A stretch of 64,000 nt of DNA, taken from assembly GCA_964017045.1 (NCBI GenBank), contig OZ024794.1, positions 37,292,210 to 37,356,209 on the forward strand, written 5' to 3'. The stretch's first letter is position 1. Each line of letters begins with the position of its first letter. Made by a program: the position numbers and the translations under genes. The notes under the pieces were generated by a model, which searched no databases, was not told where the DNA came from, and saw only the letters and a program-made list of their open reading frames with translations. Below, in pieces: positions 12,301 through 23,340 of the stretch. The stretch is from Omphiscola glabra (Eukaryota > Mollusca > Gastropoda > Lymnaeidae).

Positions 12301-15300
12301 AAAATACATTTTTTTAATACTTATTCCTGACTTCTACATTTTATTTTCAGTGAAAAACAAGCCCAGTTGGACAAAATCCGCAATAAATTATCTGTTCAGA
12401 TGAAACAAAAGATAAGTGATGAAGATACTAGGATTGTTCGTGCAGCTGAAGAAGCAGAGATCAAGAGAGTTGAAGAAGAAAGAGCAAAAGAAGAAAAATT
12501 GCTGAAAGAAATAAAACTTCAAGCTGAGCACAGAAATAAGCAGGTTTGTAAAGAACATAATACATGTATAAATGTTTAAAGGAGTAAATTTTACCCAAAA
12601 TATGCTGATAAACAAATATCTATTGAACACAGGACATCAAGATGTGGCAGTGAAGGCCCTGTTTTTTTAACGAAACAGTGTTCGCGCCCTACACCAACAC
12701 TGTATTGAAATTTGACCTCGCCCAACGTGGGATCGGAATGTTGACCTCTGGTCAATTTCACCCCATTCAGTATGACCATCGCGTAGAATTAGAATACTTA
12801 AATATTGGGAACCACTAGGTGTGCTTTAGTTATAAGTTTAATAATTTATTTCTCGGGAACCCTAGTGTATCATGCTTTGGATTATATCTAGTTGGAAAGG
12901 GGATTTTATTCACTATACCTGATTATACTTACAAGTCTGCATTTTTATAGGATATTTTAATATTAAGTAATTAAGGGAGTTTTCACATTCATTCAGGGGG
13001 TCCCAACCCGTTTTATTTAAATATCTCAAAAACCATTTAACTCAAAGAAATATAAGAATATATATCTTAGATAGCCGAGACAAAACTGAAAAGGACACTT
13101 TAAGTCTTTAGGGATTTGGTCCGAAATGTTAACTTTTACTCGGGTTGTAGTCCCCACGGTTTGTCATTTTACCGCATAAAATCTGCCAGAAGACAAATAG
13201 TGGACCGTCTTAGTCTGGGCATGACGTACAGGCTTTCTAGCCTGTTCACGCATGACTATTTAGGGCAGGCACATTAAGGAGTTTTTATATTCGAGGTTTT
13301 AACCGCATCCCTGAAGTGTGTCAGTGTTCACAGTGGCCCATTAGTACACTGTAAGTAGAAGCAAATACGCCTTTTTATTTCTGTGTTTTTGGAATGCAAT
13401 TGTTAGTTATTAGTAATGGAATATTTCTGTTCATGACTTATATTAATAATTAGGCAGTGTTTAAATCACTTGTTAGCTCTGCCATTTTGACATGTAACAA
13501 TGATATTTTGATGGTTGAACATACAGCCGTTCACTGAATTCTTAAATGGAATTAGATACCAATGTATTTGAGCATAAAACGCAACTGTTATATCGTTCTG
13601 GTTACACATACTGCAATGTGCTTATAAGCTATTGATTCAACAGTATCCAACCAGAGAATATGCGTAAAATATGTGTAGTAGGCTAACTCCCCTGCCTTGT
13701 GCTAAATTCTCACATAGAAAATGGTGCATGTGTTAGGAGACTATTACCAGCTGTATTAATATTCTTAGACATTTCGCAATTTGCTTTTGTCTTAAGAAGA
13801 CACAGCGATTGAGTGATGCAAGTCTCTAACTAATGGGGGTTATACCTTACACCAGGATTGGGCAAACTTTTTGTGCGTAGGCACAAATTGAGGAATATAA
13901 AGCTATTGGAGGGCCGCATGTATATTATGTCCAATTTTTACATGTCGATAAACATTTCTCTATATTAAATCGTTAAATTTGCATTTTAGCATTTCATGAC
14001 AAAAGTCTATTGTTTAAAAAAATAAAAAATTTGATCAAAAATGTTAAAACAATCATTACAGTGCATGTTTCTGTAAAATTCCTTTTTCTTTACTTTTTCT
14101 TCATAGGACTTAATCTTTACTTTTTCTACATAGGACTTTTTCTTTAGCATTTTTCTTCATAGTAGACTTTTTCTTTGATTTTCTCCTTAGGCTTTTTTCT
14201 TCAGCAGTTTTCTTTAGTGTTCAAATAAAGCTATAGTCGTCAAGACCTGAATTTCTTTAGTGTATATTTATTAGTAAAACTGTCAGCCACGGCCTCATCA
14301 TCATCATACCACCAACACCCCACTTTGCTACAGTTTTTGGCGCTGCAAGCAGGATTTTAAAAGTGTGTCACACACTCACTCTACCCTCCGGTAGCCACAA
14401 CCACTATCACACTACTACAACAAAATTAACCAAACAAAACTATGTGTTCATCAAAAGCAAAATTACAAGTTCAGCATAAAAATAGTTTATGAAAATTAAA
14501 TAAGTATTAATAATAAATGCTTAATTTCAGACTCTGCCTTTCCTGACTCAAAATAGCCACGAAGTCAAGATTGTTTTTTCACAACTATTTATTTTCAGCT
14601 TCAAGACCGAAATGAGAAAGTTAACAGGGAAAGGAGAGAAGAGCTAGAGCTTCTTGAAATGCGCAGGGCTGCTGATGAATTATTTCGCCAGAATGAGGTA
14701 GAGAAAGCTATCCGTCGTAAGCAAGAAGCTGAAGCACTTAGAAATTTCCATGTTGATCAGTATGTAAGTGTCATCAATTTTAATTAAGCCTAATGTCTTT
14801 ATGCCATATTTAAACAATATTGCTGGATTTTACTACCCATGGCAAATCCACTAACTTGGTTGAAAAACTGTCTGTTAAACTGAAATGAATTGAGGGTAAG
14901 TACAAGCTCAGCCAGTCAAATAAATGTGTTAGTAGGTATAGAAGGATGATGTTGACACTCAAGGAAATATTTAAGAGCTATACGACCATCTGCTTGAAAA
15001 ATAGAAGTGTACAGAGAGCATATATCAAGAAAAAACAAGGATTATCCAAATGTAATTTATATAGGGGTAGATTTGAAAAATGTGTGTGCAGAATCTAAAT
15101 TAAATAGAATATCTGGAAAGATTCACATGAATCTATTATAAAAAATATAGTGAAACCCTGGGAATCATATTATTGAAGACTTGTTTTATTGACATGCTGT
15201 GGGCAATCTAAGAAATACATAATTCTTGAGAACAACACATAAGCACATGAAGTCGTATAATATATGTGGAATGACTGGCTGTTTCTACATTTTGCACTTT

Positions 15301-17342
15301 CTCTATGCCTATGCTTTGCAACCTATGCAGTTTTCCTTTATAAATTATAGCTTTGTATTATAATTTGGGAGAGTCTATATATATTATTATTATTATTGGT
15401 AGTTTTCTATAGCCTAGGGCTGGGCTCACCACACTGTACATACAATTTAAAATGAACTTAAAAATTAACTTACATTAATTAAAAAAAAAAAAAAAAAATA
15501 GAGAATGTGGGTTCTAATCAGAGCATTATCATACATTAGCTATGAAAAATTTCAAGGTGTTACTAAAGTTATTCACCCTTTACTAGATCAGGAGTGACAT
15601 ACTTGCAGGCTGCATGCTCCCCACTGTGATAATATTGTGGACCAGGGATGCTTGATGTCTTACAAATAAACTTATTAGTTCTTAGTTCAATTCAAAAAGA
15701 AATCAACTTAAAGAGATAAGCGTGAGCAAAGTTAAAATGATATATATATTTAAATGTTAAGTTTTGTTCCTTTTTTATTATTTAACTTTCATTAAGAAGA
15801 GATACATATTTCCCACCTCCCTCTGACCGATAAACAATGCTGCTTGGTGCCATCCATGGCTTGACATGTAAATAGTTCTGGGGTGGGTAGGGTGAATATG
15901 TAATTTTTTTTTACACATTTTTTTTTAATTAAGTAATAAGTTAATGTCATGATTCTGTTTGCTAATATTAATATTTTTATGTGCAGTGCAGTGAGCCCAG
16001 CCCTAGGCTGGGGTACCACCATATAAGACCACTGTACTAATAATACTATTTCTATACAACATTAGTTGGTGTTTATTTCAAAATAAGCAAATTACATGCA
16101 GCCTGCAAATGTTTTATTGGGTATCAAAGTGTTCTGCAAAGCCTTTTAGGTTGGCCACCACTGGTCTAGATGGGCAAAGGACTGATCTACTAGTACATTG
16201 AAGATTTTAACCCCCACCCTAAACTAGTATAGACACATCCGTTTGGAGTAGTGCTAAATCTTCATTTCTTGGAAGTTCTGGGGTGGGTGGGGTGAATATG
16301 CATTTGTTTTTGTTTTGTCTCAACACAGCTGTTTATCACATAAATGTATTTTATCTTATTGTCACAATTATGTCTCTTTTGCTAATATTTTTATGTGCAG
16401 CGCGGTGAGCCCAGCCCTAGTCTGGGGTACTGCGCGATATAAGAAAACTTATAATAATAATAATAATATTGATGCTCCTTATATGGTTTCAACTCAATAA
16501 TAATTGCTTTGTTTGATAAATATCAGGGGAAATAGCACATAGGCTTTGGGGCCTTTCAGCATTGTTTACCAAATTAGCCAGGGGATAACAGTTTTTGAAA
16601 TAATAGTCAGGGGTGTATTACTAGGGTCAACAAAGTTAGTGAGGATCGTAACATTCTGTAAACTAAGCTAAGTCAATGGGTTCAGAGTATTCATGACTAG
16701 GGAATATTTCATTACCAGTATCTCAAACAAATATGTATTATTAAGGGATTCAAATACATTACATTGCTCAGAAATTGCTGGGGTTCATGGAACAAAAAAA
16801 CACCTGTTTTTCAAAGTAGTTTTTAAATTTTTGCATCTACCAGAATGAACGTATCAACAAAGAAGAAGACAGTAAGAAAGCGCAACTTGGTCTGGATCAT
16901 GCTAATGTTGAACTCATTGCGAAAGAGGAGTTACAATTTCAGGAATATGCTAGAAAGGTCAGATAAAACAAATTTTGACAGGCATTAGGAAAAATCAGTT
17001 AATTGTTTACTGTTTCGGAATATATATTTATTGCATCATGTCTCAAAAATCAGTTTAGTAAATAATTTTTAATTTTTGCATTTTAATCATATTGTCCAGG
17101 TTATTGACCACTGCAGACAAGGAGGTCGCAACGTGTATCCCTTAGAGAAAGCAGCTGTAATGGGAGCAGGAGGTGGATTGGGTCCAACTTTTCCAGGCAA
17201 AGGAGGAGTTAGGCCTAGCTATATGGTGGCTGACAACTCAGGTGTTCAGATGCCACACTATCAGAGAGACTCCACTAATGAAACCAAACTACAAATTAAT
17301 GGGAAAAGTCCTAGCAAAAATAGGATGGGTTTTGTATGGTAG
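3399..17342 (+). CDS. CFAP210: CFAP210 (CCDC173), axonemal microtubule inner protein
   Basis: Ten coding exons with GT-AG introns and matching phases: 3399-3441, 9522-9760, 9882-10055, 10402-10607, 11727-11937, 12159-12244, 12351-12543, 14599-14763, 16844-16957, 17100-17342. The spliced product is 557 residues, close to the vertebrate protein of about 550. Recognisable landmarks are the N-terminal GTDLRQV segment, the RSKELIKNWANT segment, long charged coiled coils of the trichohyalin/plectin-homology type, and a glycine-rich tail with GGGLGPTFPG, GGVRPSY and a terminal GFVW. In the family this protein sits inside the B-tubule of ciliary and sperm-tail doublet microtubules. The start was chosen because ATG 3399 lies in a good AAAATGG context and its exon joins exon 2 in phase; human CFAP210 also begins with a short pre-GTDL-like segment. 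Exon 1 is the least certain part, since it is 6 kb from exon 2 and only 14 codons long. Introns 1, 4 and 7 contain large repeats. Confidence 0.95.
3841..3942. repeat. 105-bp palindromic repeat, copy 2
   Basis: Almost identical to copy 1 at 2718-2819, in the same orientation and with the same altered left arm. It lies in CFAP210 intron 1, about 400 bases after exon 1, and runs towards a telomere-like array. Confidence 0.75.
4006..4145. repeat. Telomere-like degenerate tandem repeat (CCCTAA-type strand)
   Basis: Units such as CCTGAACCCTAAATTTATCC and CTAACCTGAACCCTAAA repeat about five times, then grade into GGGTTTTGACCCT repeats up to about 4205. The array is inverted relative to that at 2935-3012. 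The open frame that crosses it on the - strand (Leu/Gly/Phe-rich) is a translation of the repeat and not a gene. Confidence 0.7.
4517..4760 (-). pseudogene. Merlin/ISXO2-like transposase remnant, internally deleted
   Basis: Reading the - strand from 4760 gives a segment with KRWKCNDCDFRKSIRN and then CFFSCSHLSF. This matches the zinc-ribbon and WRC...FRKSIR...FF..S style N-terminus of IS1595/ISXO2-like (Merlin) transposases. After a stop and frameshift the strand reads DLNDPEVHTQTVENMWMRAN, which matches the C-terminal HTQ-x-VE-x-(M/L)W catalytic-core end of the same family. The middle of the transposase, with its first catalytic acidic residues, is missing, so the copy is dead. A donor-like GGTAAC follows at about 4517. 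It lies antisense in CFAP210 intron 1. Confidence 0.6.
4761..5697. other. Intronic AT-rich stretch
   Basis: CFAP210 intron 1 sequence. The open frame at 5526-5711 has no family resemblance and runs into the transposon end at 5698. No other feature is visible. Confidence 0.4.
5698..6652. mobile_element. DNA element with CRE-containing inverted ends, 955 bp
   Basis: The left end contains CTATCCATAAATGATGTCA and the right end is its inverse, TGACGTCATTTATGGATGGT followed by CCCC. Pyrimidine-rich tracts with ATCACAAAAAGT and TCACAAAAATGTGACACC lie just inside each end. A related pair of ends bounds 36052-37655, and a single end lies at about 31090-31186. No transposase is visible and no target duplication is clear. 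Confidence 0.65.
6733..8476 (+). repeat. Family A repeat, copy A1 (most complete)
   Basis: A repeat of about 1.74 kb runs from GGCTGACAGTTTTACTAAAA to GCCTACACTACCACA. Matching segments occur at 10768-11620 (same strand), 12643-14425 (opposite strand) and, in two halves, at 45304-45903 and 52248-52856. It has no credible open frame. Other copies begin near TGTAGTAGTGTGA, which inverts to the A1 end CACTACCACA. The TG...CA ends would suit a solo LTR, but this is unproven. It lies in CFAP210 intron 1. Confidence 0.75.
8477..9521. other. Intronic stretch before CFAP210 exon 2
   Basis: A GATATA-rich patch follows the family A copy, then AT-rich intron. A phrase near 9340 (GGCGGGCCATATCAAGCC) resembles one end of a hAT-like short element, but I could not find its partner. 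Confidence 0.35.
10768..11620 (+). repeat. Family A repeat, copy A4 (5' half)
   Basis: Begins TGTAGTAGTGTGATGAGG, continues through GTGTGTGTGACACACT and GGCTGACAGTTTTACTAATA, and stops about half way along the A1 sequence. It lies in CFAP210 intron 4, in the same orientation as the gene. Confidence 0.75.
12643..14425 (-). repeat. Family A repeat, copy A3 (inverted)
   Basis: The reverse complement follows A1 from its 3' end (TGTGGCAGTG at 12643) to its 5' end (CACTACTACA near 14420). Roughly 13853-14100 does not match A1. Instead it starts CAGGATTGGGCAAACTTTTT and includes GGAGGGCCGCATG, which look like one end of a hAT-type element that replaced or invaded the repeat. The copy fills most of CFAP210 intron 7. 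Confidence 0.75.
15386..15505 (-). repeat. LINE/SINE 3' tail, copy 1
   Basis: The - strand contains GGTGAGCCCAGCCCTAGGC, flanked by an ATT-type microsatellite at 15385-15400. The same motif recurs at 15986-16022 and 16402-16430. The AACTTAAAAATTAACTTACA stretch also ends the LINE relic near 49330. I read it as the 3' end of an L2-like LINE or a SINE that shares it. Confidence 0.55.
15786..16046 (+). repeat. LINE/SINE 3' tail, copy 2
   Basis: Contains CCTCTGACCGATAAACAATG, CATGGCTTGACATGTAAATA and GTGAGCCCAGCCCTAGGCTG in order. The same order appears inverted at 49365-49445 beside the L2-like LINE relic, which identifies this as that family's 3' end. It lies in CFAP210 intron 8. Confidence 0.6.
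16262..16460 (+). repeat. LINE/SINE 3' tail, copy 3
   Basis: Shares AGTTCTGGGGTGGGTGGGGT and GGTGAGCCCAGCCCTAGTCT with copy 2 and ends in an AAT microsatellite, as expected of a LINE-mobilised insertion. CFAP210 intron 8. Confidence 0.6.
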
Positions 17343-17396
17343 AACCATACACAGTAGACTCCTTTCTCTGAGGTACTAAAAATGTAAATGAAAAAT

Positions 17397-17402
17397 AATA
17401 AA
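17397..17402 (+). terminator. Candidate CFAP210 polyadenylation signal
   Basis: AATAAA lies 55 bases after the CFAP210 stop codon. A second AATAAA at 17457-17462 is an alternative. Such hexamers are frequent in AT-rich DNA, so the position is the main support. Confidence 0.5.
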
Positions 17403-17462
17403 TATACATAGTGCAAATTTTAAATTGACAGCACGAGGAAAAATATTATTTATTACAATAAA

Positions 17463-20400
17463 AATAAATACGATATCTGTTTTTGGCACTTTAAAAAAAT
17501 AAATTTTTTAATCCTGCTAATGATTAAATTTTGCTTAAATGTTCAATCAACTACCATAAAGTTTGTTGTTTAAATTTAAACATTATATATTTTATCCATC
17601 ATTTCAATGTGCAGTGGTAATAAGGAATGATCATCCTTAAGTTGTATCAAAATGGCATTTTTATTTGAAGGGCTATAGTATGCCTTGCATCAGCTTTTAA
17701 AAACCTGGAAGCTGCACATTTTAAAAAAATGGGGGGGGGGGGGGTTGTGGGGAGGGGTTGTTCTATGGGGTTGCTGGCTGAAAAAGTGACAATTTATTTA
17801 AAGTAAACATTTTTAATTGTTGTAAATTGTAATGAATGTTTAAGTTTAACAATTCCTATTTCCACTTTTATTTTGGTCTGGGTTTCTCGTAACGTATTAT
17901 TATTATTTTTAATGTGTCGGGGTTGTGGGCCACTTTGCTTTTAAAAATGGGGTTGGGATTTTTCAAAAATTGGTAACCTGTGTGATAGAGCATAACTGTG
18001 ATGATTTATATCTGTGTATCTATTATTGTGGCTTGTTTTACAATTTAATTATGGTCATGTATATTTATTAAAAATTTAAAGGCCTACCCAGATTATTAAT
18101 GAATTCATAGTTAGTAACTTGAGGAGTAGGAAAACTTTAAAAAATATATTTCAAATTATTGAACTTCAAACAGGTCAACAGATAACAATTTTTTGTTGTT
18201 GTGTATAGTAAAATTAAAATGCATGTCAATCCTCCTATTACCTAGTTCTTAACTACTAAGATCCCCTCTTCTAACCTAATTATAAGCATTCTCAGAATAA
18301 ACTTTGTGTGACCGACCCTCTATGGAAGATAATTACACAAGGAAATGTAAAATTGTAACATTTAATTGAACAATTAATCAAATTTCAATTGAATTACTAT
18401 ATTTGTATATAAATTCATTTGATCAAGAAATACCTTAGTAGGATCATTATTTAGCAAGAGTTTTAGATATCTAACAACGAACAGCATCATTGGTTAATTT
18501 TCTTAATGTGATGGAATCATGCACTTAGTAACGTTAAGTGTGATTATTTTTCAAGGCCTGGTTTTTTAGTCACTTAGAAACTTCATTGACTTTGTTCATA
18601 TTTGTTTGATATTTCTTTGCTGCCAACAAAGCAGGTAAACTGCACATAAACAACCTTACAAATAAGCCAAATATAATGATGAGAATAGAATACAGAGCAT
18701 TCCAGTGTTGAATATGATAATAAATGTCTAACTGTAGGCAAAACCCTTATTATAACCATTTTTTAACTGGCTTAAAATCATTTTTGCTGATTAAGCCCTA
18801 TTTCAACAACTGTAGTAATCATAAAATGGAGCGATTACAAAATTGAAAGAAAATCCTAAAATTATTTAGCATATCCTATGATTGTCAAGTACTATCAGGC
18901 ATCTTAGATCTTACTCTTCCCTTCTTGTTCTAGTTCTAAAGGGCTAGGAAATTAGTTTAACTTGCTTTGGTCGTATATTTTGCTTTGAGTTATAATTCTA
19001 AATCCAAAGCAAGGAAGGCAGATGTGGCTTTTAAAGGACATATCTCACTCCCACTTCATTGTTATTGAATTTGTAAATGTTTCTGATTAGGGTAAGAAAT
19101 GTCATGTGTATCGTCGTTTGATTTGAGTCAGCAACAAGAGATGCACTACTCCCAACGAACGTCATTATAAAGCAGGAAATACTGCATATTCTCAAACCAG
19201 AGTGCCAGGATTACTCAATAATTGTGAATGTGTGGTATAATTCAATTCACTGCAGAATAGAATGTCTATCACTAACATTGTTTACTACCAGACACAAAGA
19301 ATAATAAAGACATTTTTTTTAACTTCTCGAAAAAGCAGCAACAAACGGATAAAGTCAGTCATTGTTGGCACTCTAACTATGGCTCTCATATGCTTTTTAA
19401 TGGAACTTTCATAACTTGAAAGAAGTGCTAAAAAAATATGAAACATAAGGTTTTTTTTTTTTAATCCAAACTTTAGTCTTTTGCAAAAAGTACATTAGTG
19501 ACAAGCAAGAATTCATTTTCTTGAAAATCAATTTATTCAGTTGTATTTCAAGTTTCAAGCTCTTTTGATTTTGCTATGCCCTACAACTTATCCACAAATT
19601 TCTCAGCCTTGGCTTGTGTCTATGACATGAATCATGAAATAAGAACCTCACTAATAATAGCTGGTAGGATGCATATTTCACTGATCTGTTTGTTGTGAAT
19701 TCCAAATTATCACTCAACAATGCAATGTTACATCATACAATGAAGACAACACCCTGTTTTTTTGGTTATACATTTTCGGCTCATTTATAAAGTCCATTTT
19801 TAAAAAAAAGTTTTTATGTTGTCACCTAACTTCTATCATCCTTCCCTTTGTTACTGACAATGAAAACCAATTAAAGGTCCTAATCCTCTTTAAATTTATA
19901 ATTTTAATATTTAAGAAATATAATTATTTCCAATATAATTCCCCATTGCCTCCTCTGAGAGTCCCCCCCCCCCCCCTAACCCCGAGCAGCCCACTCTGAG
20001 AGTCACTGATCTAAATAGTCACATCATCGCTGTAACTCTTTAATTTCATAGTCAGCTTTTGAAAACTTAACATGGCCCACTTAAAACCTTATAATTATAA
20101 CTTGAAATTTAATTTTTAAAACATTTTAGTGTTGTATGAGCCTATAGTCATGGAACCACAAATCATGATTTTTATATTTTTAAATTTTAAAATAAAGACA
20201 ATTGTTTTAAATATATATTGTAAAAGTAAGTATGCATTATTTATTATATTTTTAAAATGATGTATCTAAACAATTTTTCAGTAGCTATAGATATTGTTGA
20301 AGCTTTTCTTGGTGATATTGCCTTTTCTAAATACAGAAGTTGAGAAAACACAATCTGCATTGTTACACTCAGATTTGAGAAAATGTCAAAATTAACAAGT

Positions 20401-22039
20401 TTGTTATGAATTTATAAAGAAAAATATAATTTTTTACTTTTTACGCTATATCAATGGTTTTTTTTGTTAGCTACTTTATAATTTAAATGTTTTTTACAGC
20501 TTATCTTGATGTGGATGAAATGTACCGGTACCTTCTTTCCTGTGAACATCTTAGATTTATCTCTAAGAATATGTAACAGTAACATTTCTCCTATTTCTAA
20601 GGGAATATTTTATAAAAATAAAAGTGTGTATAAAATAAATTAGCTCAAACAACAATAGTTTGCAAAATATGAAGACATTTTTTGTACATGGTTTTATACA
20701 AATTGATTTTATCTATGTCTGGTTAAAACTTGTAATCAAATTTTAACCACTTCTACTGAACCATCTGAAATTTTTGAACTTTCATATACATTATTATCAA
20801 TCATATGTCACTGTTGGGATTTGGTGTCTTAAGTAAGCTTATTAAGTGTCTTTATTCCCATTTTAATATTTAGTAAAAATGAAGCCAGCACCTGGTTCTG
20901 ACATTCAAAAGTTCAAAATAAGTTAACTTAATACATGGCTACAATGCTTTTGGGGGAATTTTTTTACTGCACAAAATAATTGAACAAATGGTACAATTTC
21001 AAGGTCAAGTAAAAAAATTAATTAATAAGAGATCCTAGGAGACTAGAAAGTTTAAAAGATGTTTAAGTTGGAAAGTTGTATTAAAATGAACTAAAAAGTA
21101 ACAGTACTGAAACTCATGCATCTTGAACGTGTGCTTTGGCTCTGAAGAGAAGGAACAAAGTAACACAGTTATGTTATTGTTACTAAATTTCGACATTGTG
21201 GAAATGTTCTTGGTCAACAGAAGGGGGAGTCTAATAGAAAAGTAAGTGTCTTTGACTTTGGTCTGAGAATTCACATTCCAAAAACACTTTAATCCTTGTA
21301 CACCATGGGCGAAATGTTACACAGTACTGGGTCCCAGCTTGCACATCATGTCAAGTGTTGCCCAACCTAAATCTCATACGAAAATGCTATGTCATAAAAA
21401 ATATGGCAAAGGGAGGTATCGCTATGTTCAGTTTCAAGGATGGCTGTCTTAGACTTTGTAGGGGTGATTTAGTGGTACCTGCACTGCTAGAGAGCATGGA
21501 TGACTTCAAGATAGTTGAAATTTTGTAACAACAAATAGTGTCAAATGCTGTGTTGTGCCGACTTATTAAATTTCTCAAGGATTTGTTCATCCACCTTATT
21601 TAACCTCGTTCTCCCTTCAGGAACACTTATGTATGCTCATTAAGAATACTTTTTCAATTCCCTCATTGTGAGACCCATTTCCAACTACAACTGCCCAATA
21701 TATCTTCCTTTTGACTACTGAGAACATGTGGGGACTGGAAATATACATCATTGGTAAATCCATGTACGTGTTCAAGGTGCAGTACTTTCTTCTATGGTGT
21801 CAGAACTAGTCTCATTTTCAGATAAGACAAGTCATTTGGGAATCGATTATGGTGAATAATGGATGTTGAACAATAATTACAATTAGATTGTTTTCTGCGG
21901 TTAAAAACTGTCACATCTTCATGGAGGTGTAACAGGGTTCATCATCATGATGCAATAGCCTATTTTGATCTTGTGTCAAGAGTCGCGGAACTAATTTGGC
22001 ATCTAAAGAAAATAAGAGGATCTGTTGTAGGACTCCACC
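17463..22039. other. Intergenic stretch between CFAP210 and PGAP3
   Basis: No exon could be supported on either strand. G-rich tracts lie at 17732-17760 and a C-rich tract at 19963-19977 followed by GAGTCACTGATC, which looks like a hAT-type end without a partner. The stretch 21280-21960 is less AT-rich with short - strand open frames of no recognisable family. It could be untranslated or long non-coding transcript. Confidence 0.4.
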
Positions 22040-22197
22040 CAGGGCCGGCCCTAACAATTCCGGGCTCTATGCGAAACGGATTGCGCGGGGCCCAGTCTGG
22101 GTAGGGATAAGGATAATAAGTGAAAATTAAGATTTTGTATTAGAAAATAAATTCGTCTTTGCATTTTATTCATTTTTTACTAAGTACAAAATCACGA

Positions 22198-22374
22198 TCA
22201 AATTAACTTTACTTTACGAGCCTTGCGAATAGCGAAGCCATACAGTATATCATCAAAATTCTGTTTCCTACATAGATCACGCTCAATAGCAAGAATTGCC
22301 AAATTGTTCAATCTATCTTCGTGAATTGTTGACCTCAAGTAATTCTTGATTAGTTTGAGGCGCGAGAAGCGGTG
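22198..22374 (-). pseudogene. hAT transposase C-terminal dimerisation domain fragment
   Basis: The - strand reads FSRLKLIKNYLRSTIHEDRL, then NNLAILAIERD, then a short tail ending at stop TGA (22198-22200). This is the hATC dimerisation motif: the LK-x-IK-x-YLRST-M/I core followed by the RL-x-x-LA/AI-x-x-IE helix. About 57 residues remain; the DDE catalytic region and zinc finger are absent. The reading frame is undamaged over this stretch and ends about 160 bases inside the left terminal repeat, where a hAT transposase should end. Confidence 0.85.
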
Positions 22375-22433
22375 TGTTCAGGGGCTGATTTTCTAAGATT
22401 ATTTTAAAAGTTGCGATTTTTTCGTTGTAAAAA

Positions 22434-22796
22434 ATGGCTTTCGAAGCCTTGGATACAATTTTGAAAGAACTTAGGCCTAATGAAGCTTCACTATTTCATA
22501 AATCTAGCAGCGATAGTGAAGAATCTGATAGAGACATTAATTTAAATGATGCTACTAGTAATAGTGATTCAAGTGAAGAAGATAATAGTAATAGTGGCGA
22601 CATCGATGACAACGGACCTATCAATTTCACTCCAACTGATCAGCAAGATCATGAGTGGTCTGGGAATTTTTCTCAAATCAAAGTGGGAGGGTCCCTGAAA
22701 CTGTTTTTTGGTGCAACTTTTGCTTTAAACATTTCTTTGTATTTAGGTATTTTTTATTTTATTTTCTTGCTTAAAGTTAAAGATTATTTTCTGTAA
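22434..22796 (+). CDS. Hypothetical acidic ORF inside the hAT element
   Basis: An ATG-initiated frame of 120 codons on the strand opposite the transposase fragment. The first 80 residues are Ser/Asp/Glu/Asn-rich (for example SSSDSEESDRDINLND), the next segment is neutral, and the last 30 residues are hydrophobic. I do not recognise it. Low-complexity acidic N-termini occur in some piggyBac-type transposases, but no catalytic motif is present. It could be a captured exon, a second transposon's start, or chance. Confidence 0.25.
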   Translation: MAFEALDTILKELRPNEASLFHKSSSDSEESDRDINLNDATSNSDSSEEDNSNSGDIDDNGPINFTPTDQQDHEWSGNFSQIKVGGSLKLFFGATFALNISLYLGIFYFIFLLKVKDYFL

Positions 22797-23340
22797 ATTA
22801 ATTAAAGAACCTTCATTTAAAATGGAGTTATGTCCCTTTGCTTGGTCGCTGGGAGTAGACAAGGATGAATAGGCTTGGACTGTAAAGGTGTCTGTTTCAT
22901 CTTACCCCAAGTTTCCCTAAATGACGAGTTTAGAGATAAAGCACCCGAGCAGCTACACTTTTTTTCAATTTTATGTAATTGTCGAATTCACTTGAAACGA
23001 TGTAATAGATTTAAAAAACACTGTAAAAACATAAAAACACGCTGACCTATACATGATTATAAGTTATAATGGTTTAATTTAATTATTTACACCTAGAATT
23101 AGCGCGGGGCATATGAAAGTGCGGGGCCCACTAAGGCCGGCCCTGACTCAACCACATATTCCAGTAAAAAAAAAATAGGATCTGGAATGTTTGACTGCTT
23201 CCTCTATAAAATCTAAATTTTACTTTGATTTTGAAAATAGTATTTTCTTTACCAATTCAGTATTAATTTTATAAATTAAGAGACTCTAAAAAGGTGATTG
23301 GGCATTACGTAAATAAAAACACTCTTGAAAAAAAGATAGA

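Larger units (their letters stand above)
22040..23145. mobile_element. hAT element, 1.1 kb, internally deleted
   Basis: Ends are CAGGGCCGGCCCTAA and GGCCGGCCCTG, typical of hAT transposons. Flanks ACTCCACC (22032-22039) and ACTCAACC (23146-23153) form an 8-bp target duplication with one mismatch. Subterminal GCGGGGC repeats occur near both ends. A transposase C-terminus survives inside on the - strand (22198-22374). At 1.1 kb it is too short to be autonomous. Confidence 0.88.
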
